Numbered from the stretch's first letter, positions 26,204 through 38,591 are shown. The stretch: 64,000 nt of DNA from Aquila chrysaetos chrysaetos (GCF_900496995.4 NC_044008.1:14889276-14953275), one strand, 5' to 3'. Notes: generated from the letters alone by a model not told the origin. Program-made: numbers and translations.

Positions 26204-26643
26204 AGATACAAGTGCTCTCGTACACGAGAAGGGGAAGCCGAGCGAGAGCGGGCGGCATTTACGTGAGTACACCCGGCGGCTGGAAGGCCCAGTGCAGCAG
26301 CCGCTCACCGCCTGCCCCCACACTCGGGCGGAGCGAGTAGGCGCCGAGGGGTAACTTTCCCTTGCGGTGGGTAAAGCCTTACGCAGAGAGGGGGCGAAAA
26401 GGAAAGCTTCCCCCGAGAGCAGTTACACCCTGGAGATGGGTGGAGAGTACGGAGAAAAGCGAGAACCTTCCTCGGCGGCAGCTACACCCTCGTGCATAAG
26501 GTTAATGGGGGAAGGGAAATGGGAACCAACGCGGCACCGACGGCATTGTGCGGGGCGGGGGAGGGAAGCACGGACTCTCCCGGGCAGCCGCCGCCGCCTC
26601 AGCCAGCTTGGTCTGCAGCCAAACCCCACAAGAATGCAACGCG

Positions 26644-26653
26644 GTCACATGAC
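26644..26653. promoter_or_regulatory. Palindromic E-box GTCACATGAC
   Basis: This matches the extended E-box class bound by USF and MiT/TFE family factors (TCACRTGAC type). It lies in the left lobe of the CpG island. Confidence 0.45.
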
Positions 26654-26696
26654 CTCCGGCGGACGTGCAACTCCCTTCCCTCTCCAGGGAGACCCT

Positions 26697-26707
26697 GCGC
26701 CATCTTG
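26697..26707 (-). promoter_or_regulatory. YY1 motif, minus orientation
   Basis: The reverse complement reads CAAGATGGCGC, the YY1 consensus often found just downstream of TATA-less start sites. Its minus orientation fits a minus-strand start in the left lobe. Confidence 0.5.
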
Positions 26708-26965
26708 TACTGACGCAGTTACAAAAGCAGGCACGAACTGCTCCTCTCCCGCTCTTCCCCCGCTCCTCTCCTCACAGCCCCGGCACTGTTTGGGAACGAG
26801 AAGCCAAGGCCTGGTCCTGCTTTCCTTTTCACCAGCTCTTCGGGTATCCCCCGCCCGTGAAGTCCTCCCTCGCGCTGGGATCATGGCGCCCGTTTTCTCC
26901 CTTTGCACCAGCCTCCCCCGGCAGCTCCCCAACCCTGCCCAGCTGCGGCTACCCCTGCTGCAGGA

Positions 26966-27057
26966 TGATGTCAGCGCCAGCCAATCGAGGCGCGCCGGGC
27001 TAGCCCAGCCAGCCTCGTTATTGGCTCCCGCGCAGCTCCCTCCCCCCTCCTGACTCA
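26966..27057. promoter_or_regulatory. ATF-like, two CCAAT and AP-1 sites
   Basis: Within 92 bases lie TGATGTCA (26966-26973, ATF/CREB-like), CCAAT (26981-26985), ATTGG (27020-27024, an inverted CCAAT box) and TGACTCA (27051-27057, AP-1). The opposed CCAAT boxes about 35 bases apart are typical of NF-Y-driven bidirectional promoters. Confidence 0.6.
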
Positions 27058-27186
27058 GTCTCCGCCGCGGTTCGCTGCGGAGCCGCAGCCAAGGCACAAG
27101 TGGGGGGAGGGGAATAGGAGGGGAAGGGAAGAAAAAAAAAAAAACCCCTACACAAAAAACCGAGAACCAAACCCACCAAGACGCCA

Positions 27187-27196
27187 GCCGCCATTT
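27187..27196 (-). promoter_or_regulatory. YY1 motif, minus orientation
   Basis: The reverse complement reads AAATGGCGGC, a full YY1 core, between the two lobes of the CpG island. Confidence 0.5.
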
Positions 27197-28363
27197 CGCG
27201 CAACAACAGGCAGAACCCGAGCGAGCAGCCCCAGCCAAGCGCCCTAAGGAGAGAGAGAAAGAGAGAAACAAGAGACACACGCACAGAAGAGTTAGACAGG
27301 AAAAAATACCCATAGACTCCGCCGTGATCACAAGACGTTTAATCGCCCCCCTCCTCCCTCAGGCTCAATGCCCCATTACAGCCGCCTCCTCTGCGTCCAA
27401 CCAGCTAGCAGATCCCTTCACCTCGGCTCCCTCCTGCCGCAGCAGCAGCTGTTTAGAGCCCCAAACTCTCTCTGCCCAAGGTGTGGGGGGACGCTAGTCT
27501 ATGGCGCTGCTGCTAACTGCTTCTCCAGTCACCCGATTGTGGCGGCTCCATCGAGGCAGGGTAAGAGCTGCCAGCCCAGCTTTTATCTGGTGCCCCGAGT
27601 TTGCGCACTGAAGGAGGCTCGCTCAGCCCCTGGTGGGCGTCGAATGAAACCCCAGCCACCGCCTCCCCTCCCTCAATCAGCCGTATCGCTGGAGGGGCTG
27701 AAGCCGGGCAGGGGAGGCAGGGCGGTGTGCGGGCAGAACAGGAGCTGGGAGGGGATGTGGTGGAAGGGAGAGGAGTTCCGTGCAAACGGCAGAAGCTGCG
27801 TCTTCCCTGAGAGGCTGGTGACCCTCTCGCTTTGCCAGCTCCCGCTGGTCCGGATAAAAGCAGACCGTACCTGCTCCCCAAGTGCCGTTCCCTAAAGGGG
27901 AAACGAGGCTCGTTCACTGCTCGTCTCGTTCCCTGCAGAAAAGAAACGCCTTCAGCTAGTGCTGTCCCACTCCCTTTAAGAACCGAAGCTCTCTCCCACT
28001 TGCCTTATATATGAGCCTTAAAACGCTTCGGGGAAGACTCTCAGCCTCAACTGTCTTCTTGACAGGAGAGATTCGGTCAAAACCTCCACATCGCCCTGAA
28101 CGGGTCTCGGTCAAAGCTCCCGCTCCTTCCCCTTTCTCGCCCCCCTCTTCCCCGCCCCTCAAGTAAGTTCCTCTGCGTGTGTGAGATCCGGCGGGTCTGC
28201 CCGGCTTTTCGCGTACTTTGTGGCGAAAATTTACTCCTCAGGTTGAGATTCATAAAGAATAGGTACGCTGAGAGTAACGACGTTCGTGAGGAGGAAGCCG
28301 GACGCGGGGGGGAGAGCAGCTGAGGAGGGAGTTTTGGCGTTTCTGCCTCAGAGGATGCAGTTG

Positions 28364-28370
28364 TGAGTCA
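28364..28370 (+). promoter_or_regulatory. AP-1 site TGAGTCA
   Basis: A consensus AP-1 heptamer at the upstream side of the right CpG-island lobe. Confidence 0.45.
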
Positions 28371-28672
28371 GACATCCTCCCGCCCGCGTTCGGTCCCACA
28401 ACAGCTTGGGACGGAGCCCCTGCCCCTCCCCCGCGGTCTGCGCCTCCGGGGCTGCGGATCGCCCCCGGCACCAGCCCCAGCTGCCGCGCCGCCCCTCCTC
28501 CGCTGCCCTACTTCCCTCCACACCCCCTCACAGCCCCCCTGCCCAGCCCCTGCCGCAGTCTGGTGTCTCGGCCGCGCCCAGACCCGAGCCGTTCAGCGTA
28601 ACGTGCAAAGCGCTGTTGTAAAATGGACACTGAGGGCTCGGCGGGCGCAGACTGCACTCCCAGCCCATAAGC

Positions 28673-28683
28673 AAAATGGCGGC
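28673..28683 (+). promoter_or_regulatory. YY1 motif, plus orientation
   Basis: AAAATGGCGGC is a perfect YY1 core in the sense orientation of KMT2E. YY1 sites of this form commonly sit within the first tens of bases after the start site of TATA-less CpG promoters, so a KMT2E start shortly upstream is plausible. A second partial copy in the opposite orientation (GCCATTTT) is at 28766-28773. Confidence 0.55.
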
Positions 28684-28979
28684 TGTTTGGCTTCGCCTTG
28701 GTAACCCTGCCCCTGCCAGGCGGGGCGGGTAAGCCCCGTGCAGTGGGAGGGAGGGGAGAGCGGACGCCATTTTCCCAGAGAGAGGCAGTGACATAGAAGG
28801 GAGCGTAGGAGGCTGAAAGGAGGGAGACACGGGAGCAGCGGCGGCAGCGGGGTTTGTACACAGGTCCCAAGGCAAAGGCGCTTCCGAGCTCGTCCCTGTA
28901 GGGTTCTGCGCACTGAGCTAGGTTTGGGGGGAGGGGGGGTCTCCTCTTTCCTTTCTTTCTCTTTTCTTTCTTTTACCAG

Positions 28980-29101
28980 AGCCTGCTGAGGGTTCCTGCC
29001 TAGGGTAGGGATATCCGCAGTGGGGCTGTTGCATTGTTTTGGTTGGGATAGAGAAGGGGCTCAGCTGAGGGGTCCTGCTGCCTGGCCTGTGACCATTACA
29101 G
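28980..29101 (+). other. KMT2E: KMT2E 5' UTR exon candidate
   Basis: The right edge is a strong donor, CCATTACAG followed by GTGAGT. The left edge could be internal. Positions 28941-28979 are a long CT-rich tract ending in TTTTACCAG, an excellent 3' splice site, which gives a 122-base internal noncoding exon. Alternatively the tract lies inside a longer first exon that starts near 28.7-28.9 kb. No ATG occurs between 28980 and the donor, as expected for an untranslated leader. Assignment to KMT2E rests on strand, position in the CpG island and the lack of any other plus-strand gene. Confidence 0.5.
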
Positions 29102-30271
29102 GTGAGTCTTCGGTTATTACCAGGGTATTCTGCTGTGGGTGCTTTGGGGAGGGGGGGTGGCAAAAAGGGAGTGAAATGCGATGGGAACGTCTCATTACCC
29201 TCGGTGCGGGTATAACTCCTTCCCACCCTGAAACGCGTTTAAATTCTGTTTAAGTTGCCTTGAATTTGTTTTTGCTTTTGTGGGGTTTGGTTAAAAAATG
29301 GCAGGCTGTCGCTATATCTTGTGAATATGGCGGGTTACTGTAACTGGAGGAGCTGAGGAGAATTTTTTGGCAGTTACGCCAGATTTATGCATTAGGCTTG
29401 GAAAAAGAGCCAGAAGGGGCTATTATGTGACAACATACACTTCCTTAGACTGGTGGTTTTCAGAACGGGTTTGTGTGTTATTGGGACTGCGTATTGAGTT
29501 TTATGAAGCTTGGGAAAACCTATTCTCTTCCTCCATCCTGTATATTTTTGCTTTGTGGTACTAAAATGGCTCGTTATAGGCCTAATCTCTCTGCCTTCCA
29601 CACCCCCGCCTCTTTTCCTCCCTCCCTGCTAATATCTCCGCTTCGTGGTGTAACCTGGACAAACGGAAAGCAGTCCTCAAGAGTTTCTGTGCCAATTTAA
29701 AAGGGGATCATTCTCTCCACCCCCTTTCTTGAGGGTGTAAGTAGTTATATTGGTGCATACCTTTCTTGCTTTAGTTTCTGCAGCCAGTGTTGGTGTTCCT
29801 TGGATGGCATATTTCAGTCTCTTTCTTAAATAAGTATTGGTGGGGTAGACCCCATTGCTGCAGACATAGGGGAGGAGAAACAAACGGTTCACTGTGTAGT
29901 ACTAAACAGGGTAGAGAAACATAATATAGCCTGATTATAAAGGTCCTGTATTCCCCCATACTCAGCCATTAGGGAATGTGCAGTGGCTAAAAGCCCTGAG
30001 GTCCCTAAAATGGTACATACTACGTGTCGTTAAAAGCAGAAGTTTAGTGCTGCATCTAGATTTAGGAATGTTTTAGTCTGTTTATTTACAGTACCTTAAA
30101 GGAATAATAACGAAACGTTTTTGTTATCCAGGGCTCAGGTCAGAGAAGAGAAAGAGATATCCATGCCTGTACTTACAATGCATGATTAATTGATTATAAT
30201 CACTATACTTTCAAAGTTACTTTTCAAAAAATGTGGAGCAAATTTTTTAATTTCCCTCTTTTGTCCTTTAG

Positions 30272-30307
30272 AGATTCTAAAAATGGCGGCCTCAGGCTGA
30301 TGTTGTG
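30272..30307 (+). promoter_or_regulatory. Intronic YY1 motif in a micro-exon-like context
   Basis: AAAATGGCGGC at 30280-30290 repeats the promoter YY1 motif about 1.2 kb inside the intron. It is preceded by a good acceptor (TTTCCCTCTTTTGTCCTTTAG, ending at 30271) and followed by a weak donor (TGTG then GTAATC at 30308), so a 36-base alternative exon is possible. The YY1 motif is certain as sequence. The exon is speculative. Confidence 0.35.
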
Positions 30308-33300
30308 GTAATCTAATCAGCTCGGGTCCTCCACACCCCATGCAGTGCATTTGTCTGCAGCATATTAGAGTCTTACTATGTTTAAATGAAAAGACTGTTC
30401 CCTTCAAATAACGTACAAAACATCTCTTGACTTTACTGCGATTTAAAAATGCTGTGTTCCAGCTGATTAATTTTATTGGTTATGTGTGTGAAAGGCAAGT
30501 GAACGAGACCACTCTTGTCGGGGAAAAGGGGGGTGGAAAGAGGCAACAGACTCAAGCAGCTTTTTTGAGGGGTGTGTATAGGTTACTATAAGGTAATATG
30601 TCTGTCGGTTTAATAATTTGGAAAAGCTTCTGCGTTTGTGATGGATACTGTACATCTGTCCATCCTATTAACGACATAAAAGCAGTGATACTTACCAAAA
30701 TAAGTAGTGGATTAAGATCACTAAAACAGTCAGCCAAATTCTTTGTGGAATCGCGTTTGTGAACGTCATGTTCACCTTCCAGGAAATACCTTTGCTGGAC
30801 ATTAGGGTAGTAATTCAATGTATTCATAGTTTGAGAATACTAAAAGAACTTAATACTTACGGAAATAATACATGTGAGATTATAATCTGTTACTTTATTA
30901 AGATGTGGAATTTCTTCTGCTAGCATGTAATCTTGGTGTTACATTTCTTTCTTAAATCTATTTTGTATATCGCTGTATAAATTTTATGTGTGGTAATACA
31001 CATACAAATACTGAGGCAAAGTCTAGTTCCTAACCTCTAAATTTCTTCCTAAATGAAATATGAACCTTTTAGTATCACCACTATAAATATGTTTGGGTGG
31101 GGGGAAGGGAGGTCACAAGGATTTATTATTTGGTAGTTGGTGTAGTGTACTCTGATACAAACTATGGAGGCTGCGAACTGTACGTTTTAAGCAACAAAAA
31201 AAGAAATTTTTCACTTTTTTCTTTTTGTATGCCTGTCTTTAATCTTGTTCTTGGTTTAATGAGGTATGAATTCCTATTCTAGTATAGCTTTGGAACCTTC
31301 TGGATTTAAACAATCAAAAGTGAGGTATTGAAATGGCAAAATCATCTTCAATCTCTGAAGAATTTTAATTTAGATACTGTTTAGAAGCACTGATGTGTGG
31401 TTTAAGGTATATCTGAAGTTGAACAATAAGATAATAAGACTTTTAGAGTGTTGTTAATGCATGTCTTTCATGTGTTTTGAGGCCAAAGGCTGAGTGATTT
31501 CAACCACCAAGTGGTGTGTTAATAGTCCGGTAATGCATACTCCCATTATACCTTCCTTATTTATATAGATTTGATTTTTTTTAATAAACCATGCCTTACT
31601 CTGTTTATTTAAAAGTACATGAATAAGATTCTAAGCAGTGTATGTATGGGCCTTTTTGGAAACCTTCTTCTTTCCTCTCCCTAGGATTAAAGCTACTGTT
31701 CTTGTGAATAATTTTTTTAGCATTATGACTTAGAGGGCTACACGGCTCTGTGGTCTAACTTCATGGCCTCAGTCATGTTCTCGAGCAGACATCTGATTCA
31801 AGATTAAAATGAAAAGAAAATAATTTTGTACACTTTACAAAAAGTGTTCAAGGGGGGAGATGAAATAAACCCAAAGATTGGAATAATCATACTCAAATTT
31901 TACAGCTTATCTTATAGACTGCAAATTTCATGCACTAAGAACCTCTTGGGAATTTTCAGATCTTCCAGAGTTTCCCTGCATGAGTTTTAGTGAGTCAGTT
32001 TGCCTTTGTGACTCAGTTTCTCCATTTGTAAAAAGAGATCTGTGTTTTGTTTTAAGAAGACAATATTACAAAGGAAGTTCTACTTTTATTTTTTAACTCC
32101 ATTGATGTTGATATGTTGAAGTATATTCATAAAAAATTAAATACACCCCACCCCCAACGCAACTAATAAAAACGTCTTGAAAGAAGGAAGGTTTGAAATC
32201 TAAACTACTTTTTTTTCAGGAGACAGTTCTGATTTACAAACATGGTGTTAAAAATGCAATAATACGGACTGTAGTTCTAAAACCGTTTATGTATCTTCAA
32301 GCTTTTCATATCTGAAGGAAAAATCTGCTTAACTGTCACTTAGCCTTTTGGGTGAGTTTTTTTGCCATCTGGGAAATTCCAGAGGGGAAATAATACTGGC
32401 TTTTTACGCTATATCTAGGAAAAGTTTCTCTTAGCACTAAAATTCAGATTACTTTTAGGAGTTGCATTACCTCATATCTTTGGTACAGTTTCAGCACACA
32501 CAACTGTTAATATTCTGTTGGAAAGCAACAGAAATACAGAAATCGGTGTCACACTGAAGGCTGTAGTGTCTCACTAGTCCTGATCTCAGTTTGATTTAAG
32601 GACAGTCTTAATTTTGCTTGCATGTTAATACTAATTTTAGTAAGGACTATTTGTGGGACTTAGTTAAGGAGTTGTGTACGTAATTGTAGAATCGTGGCAT
32701 TGTTTTAAATAGATTAATGTAAATGAAGGTTTAATGAAGGTATTTTGCTGTGTTCATGTAACATTCTAACAAAATTGGGGTTTTGGGGGTGGTGTAGATT
32801 GGTGAAGATATAAAATAAAACTCAATTCAGACTTCTGGAGAGATCCCAAAGAAGTCCATCTATGTTACTGGCCTTGTGACTTCCATACAAATGAGCATTT
32901 GTGAATCTCTCAAAAGCAAATTTTGTTGGACAGTGTTTTTGGAACAGGTACAGTGTTTGAATGTTTCCACTGTGCAAATACTAGTTTTGATTTATTACTA
33001 AGAATGAAACTTAAGGCATCTCTGAATAAAAAAAAAGTTTCGGCTTAGTAGAATGTTAAGGAAGAAAAAAACCCTTTTTATTCTTCTGAATTCTGGATTA
33101 TTTAAAATATTCGTTGTAGTGGGCTTTCGAATGGTGCAAGATGAGTATTTCTAACTACATCAGTGTTCACATTTTCTTACTAACCAAGAATCGTACCCAC
33201 AAAAGTTGAGGATCCAAAGTTCTGCTGGTGACCTTCAAAACTATAGCAGGGTTGTTTTTTTTGGGTTTTTTTTTTTTGTAGTATGTTCAAAGACAAAAAC

Positions 33301-36300
33301 TGTTGTTTGTTATGCCTTAAAGGTAACAAGTTATTTAAAAGAAACGTTGTCAAGGTTTCATATACTTACTTGCTAGGAGATACTGAGATTGTTTTTGCTC
33401 CCTCTTACAAATCTGAATGTGGTATTAATGAAACAGGCAAGATTTTAAGCTCTGCTGGTTATTAGAAAAATTTAATAATTAAATCTGTAAGATTCTGAAG
33501 ACAGTTTTGTTGTACAAAGTATATTTTTTTAACATGCCTGGCTTAAGTCCTTTCTTATCTTTATTTTTCTAAATTAAAATATTTGTCAAGAATACGGTAA
33601 ATCACAGTGTCCATTCAAGTTATGTGTTTCAAAAGTACAAATGAAGAATATATTGAAGTAGCACAGATGTTGAATCCTGTGCAGGTAAAATGAGTTTGTT
33701 AGTTTTGCATATTTTATTGAAAGAGTGTTGTCTCTCCTTTTATGTGATAATTCATACATTGCTTAGATGGAGATGCAGTGTTGTAAAACTTAGCTGAGCC
33801 TTGGAAGGGACCTGCAGTTTTGCAAATCAGACAAGGTATGGGAAAGCCAAAATAGTATTGATCTCATTTTAGAATTTAGTTTAAAGTTAACATTTTCAAT
33901 ATGTGTAGATATTAAAATGTCGTAGTGCGGGCTCAGGTTTAGACAAGTTATTCTTATTTGTAGTTGTGTTTTGTGTATTTTGTGCCATCATGGTATAGGT
34001 AATCATTCACTTTTATATCTTTATCTCAAAACTAAATTACCGTCAAGTTCAAAGACAAGATGATAAAACTAGATTTTAATGACATTATTGTACTTTACAT
34101 TACAACCTTAGAAGGAGGACCTGTAATCTATTGTCGGTTATTTCATCAGTCATAGAAAGTGATGAAATTAATAGCCTGTATTTACAAAGTGAGAATTTAA
34201 AATGTATACAGGAAGGTAGGTTTGGATCTTTTACCCTGAGGAGCTCTGTATATTTAAATTGGTTCAGTGTTCATTACTCTTTAACTCTTCTAACTTGACT
34301 AGGTCTAAAGATACTTTTTTCTTTAACAGTGAGTGATGCACTTGCCTTGAGTAGACAAAAGGAGCTAACTCCTAATTAGTATGGTTATAATGGGGCTGTG
34401 TTTAAAACCGTATCACAAGACAGATGATATTCGAAGTCTAGACAGTTAATCCTGTCTTAACTGTTGGTTTAAAGAAACTTTTCTAATGAGGAATGTTTTT
34501 AGTACGTTCTACTTAAACTGAAGGTGAAGACCTGAGAATTACAGCAACTTATAGCTTCTGGAGAAGGTATAGAGAGATTACACCTCTCATTTGGTAGAAA
34601 CGTGAATATTTTTACATATAACTGATAAACAATACAGTAGTTATTTTACTGGTTATAAGGATAAGGTTCCTTCCTCAGATGCTTTACTAAGCAATACAGC
34701 CAATTGCTCTTTTTTAGGGTAGAAATACTTGATGAGAATCTTACTCTTTAATATCATTATGCAGGATTTTTATGAATGACTGTAGTGATTTTTTTTTTTT
34801 AATAATGTTCATTCTCTACTGTCTCTTTGCAATCACATCTTCTGTACTGGAAGACAAATAAAAGACAAACTCTGCATCTTTTTTCCCCTCCTGTGTGGCA
34901 GTAATACTGACAGTTAAAAGCTGTGTTTTGTGCTTCCTTTGCTGGGCAGAATTTCTTTGTTGTGTTTTTTCTAAGATGACATATTTCATATCTTTGTTAC
35001 TACAATTAAAAATACACACTGAAACCTTTGAAAACACAAAGGTATAAAGTTACAAATGCAGGGAATCTAAGTTTCTTAACCAAATCAGTCAATATAGTTT
35101 TGCAAGGTAATTGCAATTGAAAATGAAATGGTTTTTGTTGTCTTGAAAGTAGGAAAGATCTTTAGATCTTAAACTTCTGTATTTTTTTGGCTGTCCTTGA
35201 ACATGATAGTCTCCTTCATCTGTTCCCTCACCCTTTCTTGCCCTCTTTCTCCCAAAATCTGGGATTGAAATATTGAGCATTGAAATATTGCCAAGTTGTT
35301 ACCAAGAAATATAGTCCAGGTTGGAACTGTGGTTAAAATTACATAAAAGAGTTCTTTTAACTGCTAGAAAGAATTAAGGTTTTTATTTGAAAGAGTGCAG
35401 CTTTCTGACTTGCTTGTGTTTAGATTCCTAGGCATAAGCGTAACAATTAAGTGAATGTCTACAAACTGCTTCCACAAGTAAAAGTAGAAGCACTGTTGTG
35501 TTATTCATGTAAGTCAAATGCCACTGATGAAGCAGGGGAACTAGTTTTTGGAATCTTAGTGAAAACATGTCAAAATAGAAATTTGCTTAGCTGAAATGTC
35601 AGACTTCAAATAAGTCAAAAAAATACTTCTTGTGTAGTAGATATCTAATAGTTACAGTAGACTCCAAAGTCTTAACTAAGCAGCAGAGAAAAAGATAACT
35701 TAAACGAATTGTTTTATTTGATGTCATGAAGCCAGCAAAATACTTAAGATTGTTGAAGGCAATACCAATATGTGTTTGTAGCCACATGTTTTCTCCCCCC
35801 AAAAGCCTTGCTTTTTGGGGGGAGGAATATTGGGCCTTTAGCATTTAGACCTTCCAGTGAGTGAATCACCATACCATAAGGTATACTGTTACATTTAATA
35901 AAAAAGAAATATACTTAGCCCTTACAGTTGTAGACATGATTTACAGAGTATTCTTCCAGAATGTGGACTGTATATACTTGCAGAAACCCTTTATATTTTG
36001 AAATGTTTGTCAAGAATAATAACTTAAGGTGACAGGTGTAAATAACATTTGTTTGGAGAATAATTGGTAAGTCACAGGCATTTTGTGTAAGTTTAATCAA
36101 CAGTTATTTAGCATTTTGTGGTAGGTGGAGAAGAATGCAGTAAAACAGTTGATAGAAAGAATGACTTAAAGCCAAGATCTTTTTACTGGAAAACTATTTG
36201 TTTTCTTAACCTTTGAATTTCTATTTAAAAGGAATTTCACATCTCGCAATGATACAGTATAACGCACTAATGTTAGGTAGCTAGTATATATTTCTCTAAG

Positions 36301-37573
36301 CAATAAGCAATATTGTTATCAAAAAGTAATTTTTTCTCTTACTCTTCTTCATTTGCTGTACTTGTCTTGTATTTTACAATTCCTTGACTCTCCAGCTCAA
36401 TTGATAGTTTTTGAATGGCTAGGCCTTTTTGTGTGTGGTTTATTTTATTAAGTATGGCAGGTGTTTAGTAAACTTAGAGACATCAAGTGATTGGCAGTTA
36501 ATTTTCAATTCTGGGGGTTGATTTCTGTAAATACAAAACCTAAAATCTGTAAGCATTGTATTTTTCTGTATAGCTCTGCTTACTGCTTCTTGGATAGATT
36601 TCTGTTCAATAAACTAATTCTTACTCTTTCTGTAACTGCATTTACCTTTATTTCCCCTCTACCACTCATTCTTTTTCTCTTCCTAGTCCCATATTTTGTC
36701 TAACTTCCACTGAGAGAAGAAAAGGAGGAGTGAAGAGAGAGAAGAGGTAAGGGGAAGTCTTCCATGTTTTAATGGACTGGCATAAATATTTGAGAAAGAG
36801 AGATCTCTTTCCATCACTTTTTCAGGAATACACGAGAAAAGCACTCTTGAACCAGATAGTAAAGGGAAGATAGCCTATGGCCAGTGGAAACTAGCTCTTC
36901 TGTATGGCAGAAATTTTGCTAACTGACAGACTGATTCTAGGTTTATTCTTAAAAGGGCAGCTTGCTTTCCACTCACTAGAGTTGGTGTAATGCATGTAAT
37001 GACCTGTATACTGAAGAATTGATACTTACATGATGGAAACTCAAGTTTTTTATGCATGAATCTTGGATGCCATGGAGGAGGCAGGGTTTTTTTTCTTCTT
37101 TGTTCAAGATCACCAGCTCAAGACCAATTCATGAAGTTTGGCTGTCATTCCAAACATGACTGAGGTCTTGGTTGAATGTGAAGTCCTATATTTATTGTAT
37201 CAGGATGTTCATAAGTATGCTAATGAACTCTTTACTTTGCCATGCTTGTTCTTACTCTGTATTGGCACTGGATTAAAAGCAAAGTAGGAGGAGCCTTACC
37301 CTGTAGTAGTGTGGCTGTAATAGCCATGTTTATTAAATAAGTTGGTCTAATGATCACTAGATCTCTGTCAGTACAGCAAATAACTTAAAAAAACAAAATT
37401 TGATAGTTAGGAACATAGTACCCTTGAGAGCTCTGAAGCTTAATGAAAATGCAAAAAGGGATGGAAAGGGGCAGCTATGAGCAATGTCCTGGAAGAAGCA
37501 GGGAGAGGAAGCATAATGGTTTTAGCCATTATCTGTCATGTGTGTAACTCCAAACCAGCCATAGCAGGTACTT

Positions 37574-37617
37574 CCCCCCCCCCCCCCCCCCCCCCCCCCC
37601 TTTTTTTGGCTGGCTGA
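37574..37617 (+). repeat. C37-T7 homopolymer junction
   Basis: Thirty-seven consecutive C followed by seven T. The minus strand is a G37 tract with strong G-quadruplex potential. Such tracts are hard to sequence, so the true length may differ. Confidence 0.93.
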
Positions 37618-38591
37618 CAGGGCACATGAGAAGGAGGTGAGGTGGACCGGACTACTGACAATGTGTGGGTCAGTGTGGATGGCAGGGAGGTTATTGAGGG
37701 GCTTGTGTGTCAGGCCAGGACCAGTTAATACTGTGATGAGGAAGATGGGGAGGAAGATACAGCTATGAGAGGGATATAGAGACTATTAGGTCAGTGGGAA
37801 TGTTTGGGCACAAGCTATAAATACATAGGAAACCAGATTTCTTTTAGAACAAGTTTTTTCTTCCATGTGATTTGCAGAAATTGGTCATTAATGGGTCCTA
37901 ATTTGTATATTGTATTTGAGCGTGCCTACTGTGTCTTATTTTTATCTACTACTCTTTTTTTGTCTCAGCACAAATTTGAAGTAGACTGCTAACTTATCTG
38001 TTAGGTTACCATAGAGAGCAGCAAACAGTAGCAAAGGTCTGAATTTGGACTTGTAGCTGTTTCTAAGCCTGCATACTTCATACTGCAACTGCAGTGGTGT
38101 AATATTTGGAAGTTGGATATCCCTCCTAATCTCTTAGCAAAATCTGTACCATGGTGGAGTATGTCGGGGGAAACAGAGAAGGAACTTCCTTGTGGGTAAG
38201 ATTAGTCATTTATTCATGTATTCTGCTTCTAGGTCTGATTAAAGATGTGTTATCTCCTTAGAAACAGCCAGCAATAAATAAATGTTCAGATTACCTTGAT
38301 ATATGTATTTATGCTGAGCATATATATGCTGCATGTATTTTTTCCAGATTTGTGTGTAGATACATAGGTACACTTATATATACACACATGCACACAGAGT
38401 AGTTCACTATTTGAAGGATATCTAGAGTATACCATTAAAATGTCAGTTTCTATCACTAGTTTTCCAAATAACCTAACTATTGTATAGAGAAAATGCAAGT
38501 GTTCAGAGCAGTGGTAGAAAGCAGAAGTTTAAAAAAAACATACAATTTTTTTTAGTAAAATCTTAATGTTTTATTCTCTGTAAACCCCCCC

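Larger units (their letters stand above)
26220..29250. promoter_or_regulatory. CpG-island bidirectional promoter of KMT2E
   Basis: This is the only extended GC- and CpG-rich block in the window. It is densest at about 26.25-27.1 kb and 28.0-28.9 kb, with a less dense middle. It lies upstream of the KMT2E exons and contains exon-like units with good donor sites on the + strand (29101/29102, and others near 28160 and 28728/28729). No TATA box sits next to the KMT2E exon candidate, although TATATAT occurs at 28006-28012. The two dense lobes suggest separate start regions: the left for a divergent minus-strand transcript and the right for KMT2E. Long ORFs here on both strands result from scarce stop codons and are not counted as genes. 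Confidence 0.85.

Noticed and set aside
26367..27053. 228-codon plus-strand ORF in the CpG island
   Set aside because: It overlaps an equally long ORF on the opposite strand (26645-27331), is rich in Pro/Arg/Ser as expected for GC-rich DNA with few stop codons, and has no recognisable domain.
26645..27331. 228-codon minus-strand ORF in the CpG island
   Set aside because: It mirrors the plus-strand ORF, has Ser/Phe/Leu low-complexity runs from the A-tract and GC-rich DNA, and shows no domain.
28006..28012. TATATAT as a TATA box for KMT2E
   Set aside because: It is too far from the likely start region near 28.7-28.9 kb, and the promoter is of the CpG-island type. It may serve a minor start at most.
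27368..28913. Several further ORFs of 60-175 codons in the CpG island
   Set aside because: They overlap on both strands with promoter-type composition. The repeated Pro/Arg/Gly content reflects GC richness.
33797..33820. CR1-like phrase TTGGAAGGGACCTGC
   Set aside because: The match is only about 15 bases with no flanking CR1 sequence, so it is too short to call.
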